The translations under genes were made by a program, and so were the position numbers. A DNA stretch of 64,000 bases, from contig RSEH01000113.1 of the NCBI GenBank assembly GCA_006503475.1, forward strand, positions 62,001 through 126,000. Reading direction: 5' to 3'. Every line of letters starts with the position of its first letter. Within the stretch, counting starts at the first letter, position 1. The notes beneath the pieces were generated by a model. The model ran no database searches and was not told where the DNA came from. It saw only the letters and a program-made list of their open reading frames with translations. This document shows, one piece after another, positions 28,476-36,124 of this stretch. The stretch is from Stentor roeselii. Its lineage: Eukaryota > Ciliophora > Heterotrichea > Heterotrichida > Stentoridae.

Positions 28476-30320
28476 ATGGAGCAAATTTCTCAGACCCGAA
28501 TAACAAAAGAACTAGAAATTCTCAGCAGGATGGAGTCAAAACACATAAAAATCCACTTTTCCGACGACCACAAAAGTTTAGAAATAAACCATTCAGTGAA
28601 AGGAATCGCTATAACTTTTTACATAACATTACCAGAAAGATACCCATTCCTTCCTCCAAAGTTGACAGCCGACATCCCTTCAGATTTACAATCAATATTC
28701 CAAGACTCCGGAGATTTACTAAACCTAGTCCTCGACGACAGCTGGACTCCAGCAATAAGTCTTTCAACTCTAATCGAAAAAGTGATTCTCTTCAGCAACT
28801 ATTCTCTAACCACTACAAAATTTCACGTTTTAGGCAAAATAAATCTTCTATCAATCATTTTAATCGCTGCCACTTTCCGATTCGCACTTTTCAGTCAAAG
28901 TTACTCAGGCCACTGGACCCCTCCCTTATACGGCGACTACGAAGCACAGCGACATTGGATGGAACTGACGACGAACTACCCTGTCGAAGACTGGTACAAA
29001 GCCGAGGCGGACTACTGGAAACTAGACTACCCGCCACTAACAGCTTGGCATTCTTTCATATTTGGACTTCTTTCAAAGCTCTGGGAGGCTGACTCAATGG
29101 AACTCGGCAAGTCTCGAGGGTACTACTCGCCTTCACATCTCGTCTTTATGCGACTTTCAGTCATGATAAGTGAAATTTTAATCTACTTACCCGCAATTTT
29201 GCTTTACTTTTACAGAACTCATGGACAGGTGAATGAAAAGATTAGGAATGTTGCTTTAATCGCGGTGCTTTTAGCACCGCCTTTCGTGTTAATTGACTAT
29301 GGACATTTCCAGTATAACAATGTCATGCTTGGATTTGCTTTGATGTCTGTTGTCTTCACTAATGCCGGGTCGTTTTCAATGGCGGCAGCGGGTCTAGCGC
29401 TGAGTTTTAACTTCAAGATAATGGGACTTTATTACTTTTTTCCTCTGGTTTGCTATTGGGTGGCTGGGGTTTATGATAGAAGTTATCGAGGAAGGCTTAG
29501 GAATGGCCCAGGACTTGCAGTTCCAACACAATTTTACCTTTTTTTGTCAGGGTTTTTCGCTGTCGCCGGCGCAGGATTCGTCGTCAGCTGCCTCATATGG
29601 ACACCTTGGCTTAGCTGGGAAGAAGGCCTCGAGGTCCTGGGCAGGGTCTTTCCTTTGGACCGAGGAGTGTTTGAAGACAAAGTTGCTACTTTTTGGTGTG
29701 TTTCTTCAGTGGTCGTTAAATACAAGAAGTTATTTTCAGTAAGGACGATGACGGCTTTGACGACTTTTGTGACTATTGTTTTAAGTGCACCTTGGCTTTA
29801 TTTGACAGTTTTAAAGAGAAAGATGAAGAAAAGTCTTGTTTTTGGAACTGCTGGAGTCGCTTTGACGTTTTTTTTGTTTTCTTATCATGTGCATGAAAAA
29901 ACTATTCTGGTGCCTTTGATGCCGGTGATGCTTGTGACTGTTTTTGACTACCCGGACTTGTTTGAAGTGATGATTGTGACGAGTACTTTCAGCATGTATC
30001 CTCTTCTTGCTCTTGACCGTCTAAAAATGCCTTATTTTGTGTTCCAGGTAGGTTTTCTTGCTCTTTCTAAAGTAAACAAGGACAACTTGAAGGCTTGGGT
30101 GCAGGTCAGGACTACAAAATGGATTTACCTGGTAATGACCCTTGTTCACTTGACAGAATTCATCGATGTTCCTGGATATCCTTATTTTTTTGAACTGGTC
30201 ATTGCTGGGTGTTCTTTTCTTGTTTTTTCAGTGATTTGGGGAGTTTTACTTGTACAGTTCTGGAAATTAAAACATGAAACTGAACTGTTGGGCAAGACTT
30301 TCAAGGATAAGACCAGGTAG
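28476..30320 (+). CDS. ALG6: E2/UEV-like domain fused to ALG6-type glucosyltransferase
   Basis: 614 residues, one open frame. Residues 1-110 look like a ubiquitin-conjugating-fold domain: N-terminal helix RITKELEILSR, strand ITFYITLP, the YPFLPPKL motif, and WTPAISLSTLIEKVI. The position of the catalytic Cys (GxxCL before the W-P-A turn) is GDLLNL, so it is a UEV-like, inactive form lacking the last helices. From about 120 the protein is ALG6: SYSGHWTPPLYGDYEAQRHW, DYPPLTAWHS, RGYYSP, LIDYGHFQYNN, FPLDRGVFEDKVATFWC and SYHVHEKTIL, with about 11 membrane helices. ALG6 adds the first glucose to the lipid-linked N-glycan in the ER. No Met lies between the two parts, so ALG6 has no start of its own. 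Confidence 0.9.
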   Translation: MEQISQTRITKELEILSRMESKHIKIHFSDDHKSLEINHSVKGIAITFYITLPERYPFLPPKLTADIPSDLQSIFQDSGDLLNLVLDDSWTPAISLSTLIEKVILFSNYSLTTTKFHVLGKINLLSIILIAATFRFALFSQSYSGHWTPPLYGDYEAQRHWMELTTNYPVEDWYKAEADYWKLDYPPLTAWHSFIFGLLSKLWEADSMELGKSRGYYSPSHLVFMRLSVMISEILIYLPAILLYFYRTHGQVNEKIRNVALIAVLLAPPFVLIDYGHFQYNNVMLGFALMSVVFTNAGSFSMAAAGLALSFNFKIMGLYYFFPLVCYWVAGVYDRSYRGRLRNGPGLAVPTQFYLFLSGFFAVAGAGFVVSCLIWTPWLSWEEGLEVLGRVFPLDRGVFEDKVATFWCVSSVVVKYKKLFSVRTMTALTTFVTIVLSAPWLYLTVLKRKMKKSLVFGTAGVALTFFLFSYHVHEKTILVPLMPVMLVTVFDYPDLFEVMIVTSTFSMYPLLALDRLKMPYFVFQVGFLALSKVNKDNLKAWVQVRTTKWIYLVMTLVHLTEFIDVPGYPYFFELVIAGCSFLVFSVIWGVLLVQFWKLKHETELLGKTFKDKTR

Positions 30321-30344
30321 ATATTATTAGAAAGTTTTATTAAT

Positions 30345-31487
30345 ATGGCTAGGATACTGCTTGCTTGCTCTGGGTTTAAAGATGTTCTTAATGGCACTGA
30401 GGTCTGTCAGGCACTTAAAAAAGGGTTTTTGGCTGCTGATTCTACAGTCAATGTCACTTGTCTTCCCCTTAGTGATGGTGGGGAAGGATTTTTAGATGCT
30501 TTGAGAAGATCATCGCTTTCTGGGAATATTGAAATTCATAAAGTTCTTGTCACTGGACCTCTTGGATTTACTGTGGAAGGAGAGTATGGAATTTTTGAAA
30601 ATGGGAATAATCGGGTTGGGATCATTGAAATGGCTCGGCTCTCGGGGATTGAAAAAGTTCCTGTTGAAATGAGGAATCCTTATCATACGACTAGTCATGG
30701 CACTGGAGAGGTTATTCAACTACTTTATTCAAGAGGGATTAATGAGTTTTATATTGGACTTGGAGGCAGCGCAACAACAGACGGTGGTCTAAGTGTTCTC
30801 TACGCTTTAAAAGCCTTCAAATTCGAATTTTCCAGTCACTCAGACTACTCCTCAACCCCTCCAGCCTACCTGACAGGTTCAATGCTAAGCAGCATAAAAT
30901 CCATTACTTCCACAGACCCATCAATGTCCGAGTCTCTTTCCCTAACAATAGCCTGCGACGTGAAAAACCCAATGTTAGGTCCATCAGGTTCAGTAAAAGT
31001 TTTCGGCCCACAAAAAGGAATTCTTCCAGAAATGGAAGAAGACTACGAAAAAATCATGGAAAACGTGAATCACCTTCTTTCTGGAATAAGAGGAGTCAGC
31101 ATCGGCCACTCAGAATTTTCAGGAGCTGCTGGAGGAATCTCAGGAGGACTTTTGGCTGCTTTTTCAAAATGCTCAGTCGTCAGAGGCGTGGATCTCGTTG
31201 CTCAGGCCTCGGGACTCACGCAGCTTGTTGAACAGGCGGACTTGGTCATCAGTGGAGAAGGATCTTTTGATGCTCAGACAAAGGGTGGAAAAGTTGTGAG
31301 TAAAGTTTTGGAAATTTGTCCTCGGGCGGTTGTGGTTTGTGGAATTGTCAAGGGTGTTGATTATCGAAATGTTTATGATTTGGTTAGTCGATTTGGGAAT
31401 AGAAGTGTTAGTCATGTGAAAGAATGCCTGGAAATTGTTGCTTTGGAAATTTTTGAGAAAGAAATTTTGAATGGGCGCAGAGGTTAA
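30345..31487 (+). CDS. Glycerate kinase (GlxK/GarK type)
   Basis: 380 residues, the usual length of the bacterial-type glycerate kinase family (type I). Signatures: ACSGFKDVLNGTEV, LPLSDGGEGFLDAL, TGPLG, GIIEMARLSG, TTSHGTGEVI, GLGGSATTDGG, ACDVKNPMLGPSG, FGPQKG, GAAGGISGG and ISGEGSFDAQTKGGK. These line the glycerate and ATP sites. It phosphorylates D-glycerate (2-phosphoglycerate in this family), linking glyoxylate or serine breakdown to glycolysis. No targeting peptide. This family is chiefly bacterial but found in several protists; codon use is like its neighbours, so any transfer is old. It follows the ALG6 fusion by 24 nt. Confidence 0.93.
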   Translation: MARILLACSGFKDVLNGTEVCQALKKGFLAADSTVNVTCLPLSDGGEGFLDALRRSSLSGNIEIHKVLVTGPLGFTVEGEYGIFENGNNRVGIIEMARLSGIEKVPVEMRNPYHTTSHGTGEVIQLLYSRGINEFYIGLGGSATTDGGLSVLYALKAFKFEFSSHSDYSSTPPAYLTGSMLSSIKSITSTDPSMSESLSLTIACDVKNPMLGPSGSVKVFGPQKGILPEMEEDYEKIMENVNHLLSGIRGVSIGHSEFSGAAGGISGGLLAAFSKCSVVRGVDLVAQASGLTQLVEQADLVISGEGSFDAQTKGGKVVSKVLEICPRAVVVCGIVKGVDYRNVYDLVSRFGNRSVSHVKECLEIVALEIFEKEILNGRRG

Positions 31488-31529
31488 TTTTATTTGTGGA
31501 TGAATACTACATTTAACTAATCTAGCAAC

Positions 31530-32117
31530 TTATATCCTCAATGATGGGACATGCGAGTTTAGCAAAGTTTTATTCATAAAACTCAATATTCTGAACCGGC
31601 CTCTAAGAAAAGCCAAAAAAATTTCTCTGCTGTATCCAATTTCGGTTACTTTGAGTTGATAGTCGCTGACAGACATCAAGCTACTCGCAAAATCAGAATT
31701 TCCGAAATTTGGAGGAACAGGTGAAATCATATGCCTGGGACTATCATTGAAGTTCAAAACCGAGTTTTGGTTTATAATTGAAGTGGTGATACTCTCGGCA
31801 CCGTTGTTAAGACTTCCAAGCATTTCTTTTAACTTTTCAGGAGGATGCTTTTCAGTTTGAATGACTTGGCCTACACTTTCGATTTCTTTGGTTTGTAGCT
31901 CTAAGAGCTTCTTCAATTGGTCAATATAATCGAGTAAAAGAATTCCGCTGCTATTAGGAGATAGTTCAAAAGAAGAGTCATTAAATGTTTGAGTATTCGA
32001 TATAGAATCTTCCCTTTTAATCGACTTGGAAAAAGTTTCAGCAACAAGTTCATTTGAGTCCTTAAATAAATCATAAAAACTATCCTTCGGCCTGGATCGA
32101 GTTTTTATTTCATTCAT
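31530..32117 (-). CDS. Hypothetical protein
   Basis: The first ATG is 32117 (MNEIKTRSRPK), giving 195 residues. Not recognised. It is Ser/Asn-rich, with a helical stretch near 65-105 (LLLDYIDQLKKLLELQTKEI) that could be a short coiled coil, and a C-terminal hydrophobic/basic block (FLAFLRGRFRILSFMNKTLL) that is amphipathic rather than a membrane span. It ends convergent with glycerate kinase (42 nt), and its start is 30 nt beyond the stop of the 32148 gene in the same direction. Confidence 0.6.
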   Translation of the reverse strand: MNEIKTRSRPKDSFYDLFKDSNELVAETFSKSIKREDSISNTQTFNDSSFELSPNSSGILLLDYIDQLKKLLELQTKEIESVGQVIQTEKHPPEKLKEMLGSLNNGAESITTSIINQNSVLNFNDSPRHMISPVPPNFGNSDFASSLMSVSDYQLKVTEIGYSREIFLAFLRGRFRILSFMNKTLLNSHVPSLRI

Positions 32118-32147
32118 ATTTATAGACAAATACCCAAAAGTTATAAT

Positions 32148-32870
32148 TTAATAATTATTCTTGAAAGAACTAACTGTACTAAACAAGATATTCTGTGTCG
32201 ATTCCCTTTTCTTCCCTGGAATTCTATCTTTTTTAACCAGCTGATCATGAGCCTCCTTCAACCTTTCCTCAAAATCGTTCATACTAGCAGATTTACCAAT
32301 TTTTTCCAGATTTTTTGTGAGAATATTGTTAATAACTGCTCTTTTTTCCAAAAAAACCGTGGCCATTTTCAAAGTCTTTCTTGATTTCTTATTATCTTCC
32401 AATATCTGCTTGCAAGAGGCATTTAAAAACGCATGAGAATCAACAGTTTTCTGCTTCTTTAATTGCTGAGTCAAAGACTTTGGCTCAAGCTTCAAGATTG
32501 GTGTGTAAAAAAAATCTTTTTCTCTTTCTGAATCTGACCATTTTTCTGACTTTCGAGGTTGAAAATAAAGATTTTCAGTCAATCTTTCAATCACATCAGC
32601 TGGAGTTGATAAAAATTGAGAGGGCAGAAGACGAGACTTGTAAAGATTTGAAAGTTTTTCTTTGTGCTCGGTCACTGCTTTTAAAGACTCGACAGGTCTT
32701 AATTGGTCGAAGTAAGTTGACTTCTGGGATCTGGAAACGGATGAACCTTGCTTTAAGGTTTGAGAGTTTAGTGAGAAGATACTTGGGGATTGTTTCAGAT
32801 TGGAGACTGTTTTTTTCTTTTTGAGAGAGTAAATGCTTTTTAGGAGTTTATTGGATTTTTGTGTTTCCAT
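32148..32870 (-). CDS. Hypothetical basic protein
   Basis: 240 residues. Not recognised. Lys/Ser-rich with likely disorder at 1-60, a central part around PADVIERLTENLYFQPRKSE, and a helical C-terminal half (ILEDNKKSRKTLKMATVFLE and MNDFEERLKEAHDQLVKK). No membrane segment or signal peptide. Its 5' end, including the start codon region, has been copied twice into the upstream gap. Confidence 0.6.
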   Translation of the reverse strand: METQKSNKLLKSIYSLKKKKTVSNLKQSPSIFSLNSQTLKQGSSVSRSQKSTYFDQLRPVESLKAVTEHKEKLSNLYKSRLLPSQFLSTPADVIERLTENLYFQPRKSEKWSDSEREKDFFYTPILKLEPKSLTQQLKKQKTVDSHAFLNASCKQILEDNKKSRKTLKMATVFLEKRAVINNILTKNLEKIGKSASMNDFEERLKEAHDQLVKKDRIPGKKRESTQNILFSTVSSFKNNY

Positions 32871-33115
32871 TATTAGAGTTATTAGAGAAGTTATTTTAAA
32901 TGATTTGGGATTTTTTTAGATTGCAGATGTTTTTTCTATTGAGAGTCAAGATTTTTAAGGAGTTAATCAGATTTTTGTGTTTATAATATTAGGATAATTA
33001 GAGTAATTATTTAAAATGACTTGAGATTCTTTTAGACTGTTTTTTTCTATTGGGATCAACACTTCTCAGGAATTAATAAAATTTTAGTGTTTACATTATT
33101 AGAGTATTTATTATA
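32785..33115 (-). repeat. Three degenerate copies of the 32148-32870 gene's 5' end
   Basis: A unit of about 115 bp covering roughly the first 25 codons, the start and 35 bases upstream (32785-32900) recurs at about 32905-33020 and 33021-33115. Shared landmarks on the + strand are ACTGTTTTTTTCT, GGAGTTTATTGGATTTTTGTGTTT and ATTATTAGAG. The middle copy has lost the ATG. The third keeps an ATG followed at once by TAA. Confidence 0.75.
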
Positions 33116-33131
33116 AACTGAAAAATTGATT

Positions 33132-33782
33132 TCACTGGTTATTCTCTGTACCAATTTCCTGAAACTTTTTAAAAAACCCTACTGAGCATTTATTTTGGTC
33201 AGCTTTTTGCATGAGTTTTCGTTTCTGCACAAGTAAATATTCCTTGAACTTCTGCTCTTCAACTTTTTTCAAGTTTTCAAGTCCTTCATTTTTTTCGATG
33301 ATTTTTTTCTTGATCTGTTCAATTTTTGTTTTGTATTCTTCAAGTTTTTTCTTCTGGTTCTGAGCATGTCTTGTTCTTTTTTTCTCTAACATCAAAGCTT
33401 GCACCCGGCTTTCTTCTTCTTTTTCCCTGATTTTTTGAAGTGATTCTAAATCTTGGCTTATTCGATTTTCTCTAAATTTTTCAATCTTTTCAAGTTTTTC
33501 AAGACTTGTGACTGGCACTGAGAGTTCTCGAGAATGGACTTTCCAGTAACTTTGTTTTTTTATTTGGAGAAAGGATGATTCTGGTGCCTTTTGAATGTGT
33601 TTGCAGGGAAGTTTCAGGGTGCAGATTAAACATCTTCCTTGAGATGGTAGACTGGATTCAAGGCTTTGTACGAAGAATTTCATTTCTTTTGATAGCCTTT
33701 CATCTACTTTTTCAATGAGTGAGATGTAGTCGTCAGGGATTACTTCTTGAATGAATGTTTGCATGGACTTTAAGCTTTCCAT
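33132..33782 (-). CDS. Coiled-coil protein with a small Cys/His cluster
   Basis: 216 residues. Residues 50-63 read GRCLICTLKLPCKH, a compact C-x2-C-x5-C-x-H cluster that could bind one zinc. From about 95 to 200 the protein is a long Lys/Glu coiled coil (ESLQKIREKEEESRVQALML, KKLEEYKTKIEQIKKKIIEK). No named family. The layout is reminiscent of ciliary or centrosomal coiled-coil proteins, but that is only suggestive. The start codon marks the beginning of a 76-bp tandem repeat upstream. Confidence 0.65.
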   Translation of the reverse strand: MESLKSMQTFIQEVIPDDYISLIEKVDERLSKEMKFFVQSLESSLPSQGRCLICTLKLPCKHIQKAPESSFLQIKKQSYWKVHSRELSVPVTSLEKLEKIEKFRENRISQDLESLQKIREKEEESRVQALMLEKKRTRHAQNQKKKLEEYKTKIEQIKKKIIEKNEGLENLKKVEEQKFKEYLLVQKRKLMQKADQNKCSVGFFKKFQEIGTENNQ

Positions 33783-33936
33783 GGCAGTTTATGGAATATT
33801 AAGATTTTTAGTAGAGGAAATTTTAAGTGGAGGTAGGTGGATTGAAATTAAGAATTATGACAGTTTGTGAAATATTAAGATTTTTAGTAGAGGGAATTTT
33901 AATTTGAGGTAGGTGGATTGAAAACTAAGAATTAAT
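33780..33936 (-). repeat. 76-bp direct repeat starting at a start codon
   Basis: Copy 1 (33781-33856) and copy 2 (33857-33934) share ATGRCAGTTTRTGRAATATT, then TTTTTAGTAGAGG and GAGGTAGGTGGATTGAAA. Copy 1 begins exactly at the complement of the ATG of the 33782 gene; in copy 2 the CAT has become TAT. A third copy begins (ATGACT) near 33935 but fades. Confidence 0.75.
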
Positions 33937-34297
33937 GACTCTGGTTTTATTGATATATTTTAGGAACTAGAGGAGTATACAGTAGGTGCCATTTACAGTT
34001 TATCTAAAAATTTATTGAATATTTAATCCTATCAAATGATCCTACTAATAATTCATTAACTTTTCCATGAGTTTAATTTTCCAATTTTCCAAAAAAAAAT
34101 TACAATTTTTAATCTTCATTCATAAATCTTCTAAAACTTTCCCCGAAATCATCTCAAATCCATCAAAACCTCAGTACCTAAAAAAAAACCAAGCTACTCC
34201 TGATCCATCCTTAAAAATCCAATCTCCAAACATCCCAAAACCACAAAACTTCACAACCAACCCCTAATCCCTGCAGTCTCTCAAAGATCTTCTATAA
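33937..34297. promoter_or_regulatory. Divergent promoter region upstream of the Ran-like gene
   Basis: 361 bases. The last 200 bases before the Ran-like ATG are C/A rich with very few G on the + strand, as upstream of other + genes here. TCTATAAATG covers the start. A 66-codon open stretch inside (34067-34267) has the composition of this leader and is not counted as a gene. Confidence 0.5.
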
Positions 34298-34939
34298 ATG
34301 GAACGTCAGACTCCCGAATTCAAAATCCTGATGGTAGGTGACAGTGGAGTAGGTAAAACCTGTTTCATAAAAAAACACTTAACCGGCGAGTTCGATCGAA
34401 AATATTCCCCCACAAGTTCAGTCGAGGTTCACCCGATAAAGTTTTACACAAATCACGGTCCGATAGTCTTCAACGTCTGGGACGTGGCAGGTCAAAACGA
34501 CGAGTCAATGCTGAAAGAAGCTTATTTTATCGGAAGTCAAGGCGGCATCATCATGTTTGACGTGACTGACCGGGCGAGTTATAAAAGTGTTCCGCGTTGG
34601 CATCGAGATATTTTTAAAATTTGTGAAAGGATTCCGCTTGTTTTGGCGGGAAATAAAGTCGAAGTCAAGGAAAGAAAAGTTCAGGGAAAACAGATTATTT
34701 ATCATAAAAGACATGAACTGCAGTATTTCGATGTTTCTGCGAAAATCAGCTATCAGTATGAAAAACCTTTCATTTGGCTTGCTAGAAAAGTCACCAATTG
34801 GCCTGATCTTACTTTTGTTGAAGCACCGGCTATGCCTCCTCCTGAAATTGTTTATGGGTCTGAAGTCTTGCTTAGCTTCAGTGGAAATCATTTGGATATT
34901 GTCAGTGAAGCTGCGGAATTTGGAGTGAATGAAGAGTAG
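34298..34939 (+). CDS. Divergent Ran-family GTPase
   Basis: 213 residues, the length of Ran. Ran signatures are clear: EVHPIKFYTNHGPIVFNVWD, IIMFDVTDRASYKSVPRWHRD, IPLVLAGNKV, ERKVQGKQIIYHKRHELQYFDVSAK and EKPFIWLARKV. But several near-invariant positions differ: P-loop GDSGVGKT instead of GDGGTGKT, DVAGQ (62-66) instead of DTAGQ, QNDESM in place of QEKFGG in switch II, and NKVE (119-122) instead of NKxD. The C-terminus lacks the acidic DEDDDL tail. It is therefore probably a specialised Ran paralogue, perhaps with altered nucleotide cycling, rather than the main transport Ran. Confidence 0.85.
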   Translation: MERQTPEFKILMVGDSGVGKTCFIKKHLTGEFDRKYSPTSSVEVHPIKFYTNHGPIVFNVWDVAGQNDESMLKEAYFIGSQGGIIMFDVTDRASYKSVPRWHRDIFKICERIPLVLAGNKVEVKERKVQGKQIIYHKRHELQYFDVSAKISYQYEKPFIWLARKVTNWPDLTFVEAPAMPPPEIVYGSEVLLSFSGNHLDIVSEAAEFGVNEE

Positions 34940-34941
34940 AA

Positions 34942-35724
34942 TTAATCTATTTTAACGTTGTTTTTCACCTTTTTCAACTCGTTCTTTAATTTGGCATACA
35001 AAACCACATCACCTCTCTTCAAGTTATTTTTCAATTCAACAATCGACAACCAAGGATGACGTTTCACAACTTCTATCAACGGCGCAACACTTTTAATACT
35101 CAACTCATTAAAGCTCAAGTACAAGCAAGTGATTCTAGACTGATCAATCGGTTCAATTAAAATTCCTAATCCCAAATCAGTCAAATCACAACTTTTCAAA
35201 TCAAGACTAGTCAAAGCAGAGTTCCTAAAAATCAACCCTTTTAAAGCCTCAGCAGCACCAGGTCCAACTTTCGACCCACTCAAGTCAACATGAACCAAAT
35301 TAACAAAAACCGAAAAAACGACTTCAAACTGAAGCCTATTAATTTTTGGAAGTTCTAAAATCTTCAAATTCGCGCAAAAGCTTAAAAGTCTCATCAAGTC
35401 CTCATCATCAAGTTCTTCACAATTCATATGATTTTTAAGTGTACAGCAAAGAATAACCTCTCTACTAAAAGAAGGTCCTTTTACTTTATCTTCAAGTTTA
35501 CATGAAAATTTTTCAGGACTTGCCAGGTAAAGATTATTCCAAAAGCTTGACATGTCCTGAGACTCGCTGAGGATTGATTCGATGTTGGCCAAGCCGAAGG
35601 CTTGGCTTCTTGAGCAGATTTCTCGAATGGAAGTGATGTAAACACCTGAGAGGTCCTCGATGTACCCTGAGTACATCGCGAGGAGGTCGTAGCAGTACTG
35701 TTGAAGACTGGGAACTTCATCCAT
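34942..35724 (-). CDS. Leucine-rich-repeat protein (RI type)
   Basis: 260 residues. Residues about 125-250 contain four LRRs of the ribonuclease-inhibitor type: LKILELPKINRLQFEVVFSV, LVHVDLSGSKVGPGAAEALK, LTSLDLKSCDLTDLGLGILI and ITCLYLSFNELSIKSVAPLI. The N-terminal half is helical, with Cys residues but no recognised domain. LRRs form a binding surface; partner unknown. The stop is 2 nt from that of the convergent Ran-like gene, so the 3' UTRs must overlap. The ATG is 11 nt after the FAM136A-like stop. Confidence 0.8.
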   Translation of the reverse strand: MDEVPSLQQYCYDLLAMYSGYIEDLSGVYITSIREICSRSQAFGLANIESILSESQDMSSFWNNLYLASPEKFSCKLEDKVKGPSFSREVILCCTLKNHMNCEELDDEDLMRLLSFCANLKILELPKINRLQFEVVFSVFVNLVHVDLSGSKVGPGAAEALKGLIFRNSALTSLDLKSCDLTDLGLGILIEPIDQSRITCLYLSFNELSIKSVAPLIEVVKRHPWLSIVELKNNLKRGDVVLYAKLKNELKKVKNNVKID

Positions 35725-35735
35725 TTTAGATTAGT

Positions 35736-36113
35736 TTAATTGGATAAGGACTTTTCTATGTTTTCAAAGAGACTTTGAGATTTGAACCAGTCGGATAAAG
35801 AGTTAATGCAGGAAAGGTGGCAACTTTGAAAGTCTTTTTTTAAGGAACAGGATTCTTTGCAGGTTTCAAAGTTTTCTAAACGGGTTTTAAAAGTGGTTTC
35901 AATGACTTTAAAGAAATTTTGATGGTTCAAGTCGCATTGGTCGATGCAGTCTTGGTTTATTGAAAGACTTTCAAGACATTTAAGGGTGCATTTGCTGGTT
36001 TGTGACTTGATGGTTTTTATCTTTTCTTTCAGTTTTTTCATGAAAAGGTCGTCGTATTCTGAATCAAGACTTTTTTCCACTTGTGCCGAGTTGAAGAAAA
36101 TGCGATTTTCCAT
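35736..36113 (-). CDS. FAM136A-like protein with CX3C motifs
   Basis: 125 residues. Four CX3C motifs (CTLKC, CIDQC, CKESC, CHLSC) are spaced as in FAM136A (DUF842), with the helix FFKVIETTFKTRLENFETC between the second and third. In animals FAM136A is a mitochondrial intermembrane-space protein whose Cys pairs form disulfides; its function is poorly known. Length and motif order agree with the family. The start is 11 nt from that of the divergent GST-like gene, so the two share one tiny promoter. Confidence 0.75.
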   Translation of the reverse strand: MENRIFFNSAQVEKSLDSEYDDLFMKKLKEKIKTIKSQTSKCTLKCLESLSINQDCIDQCDLNHQNFFKVIETTFKTRLENFETCKESCSLKKDFQSCHLSCINSLSDWFKSQSLFENIEKSLSN

Positions 36114-36124
36114 TTGTTATAAAA

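Noticed and set aside
28476-28860. E2-like part and ALG6 as two genes
   Set aside because: The frame is open throughout, no Met lies between the domains, and no intron or stop separates them. RNA evidence is still needed.
34067-34267. 66-codon frame just upstream of the Ran-like gene
   Set aside because: Composition is that of the C/A-rich leaders found before many genes; no domain, and it lies in a promoter region.
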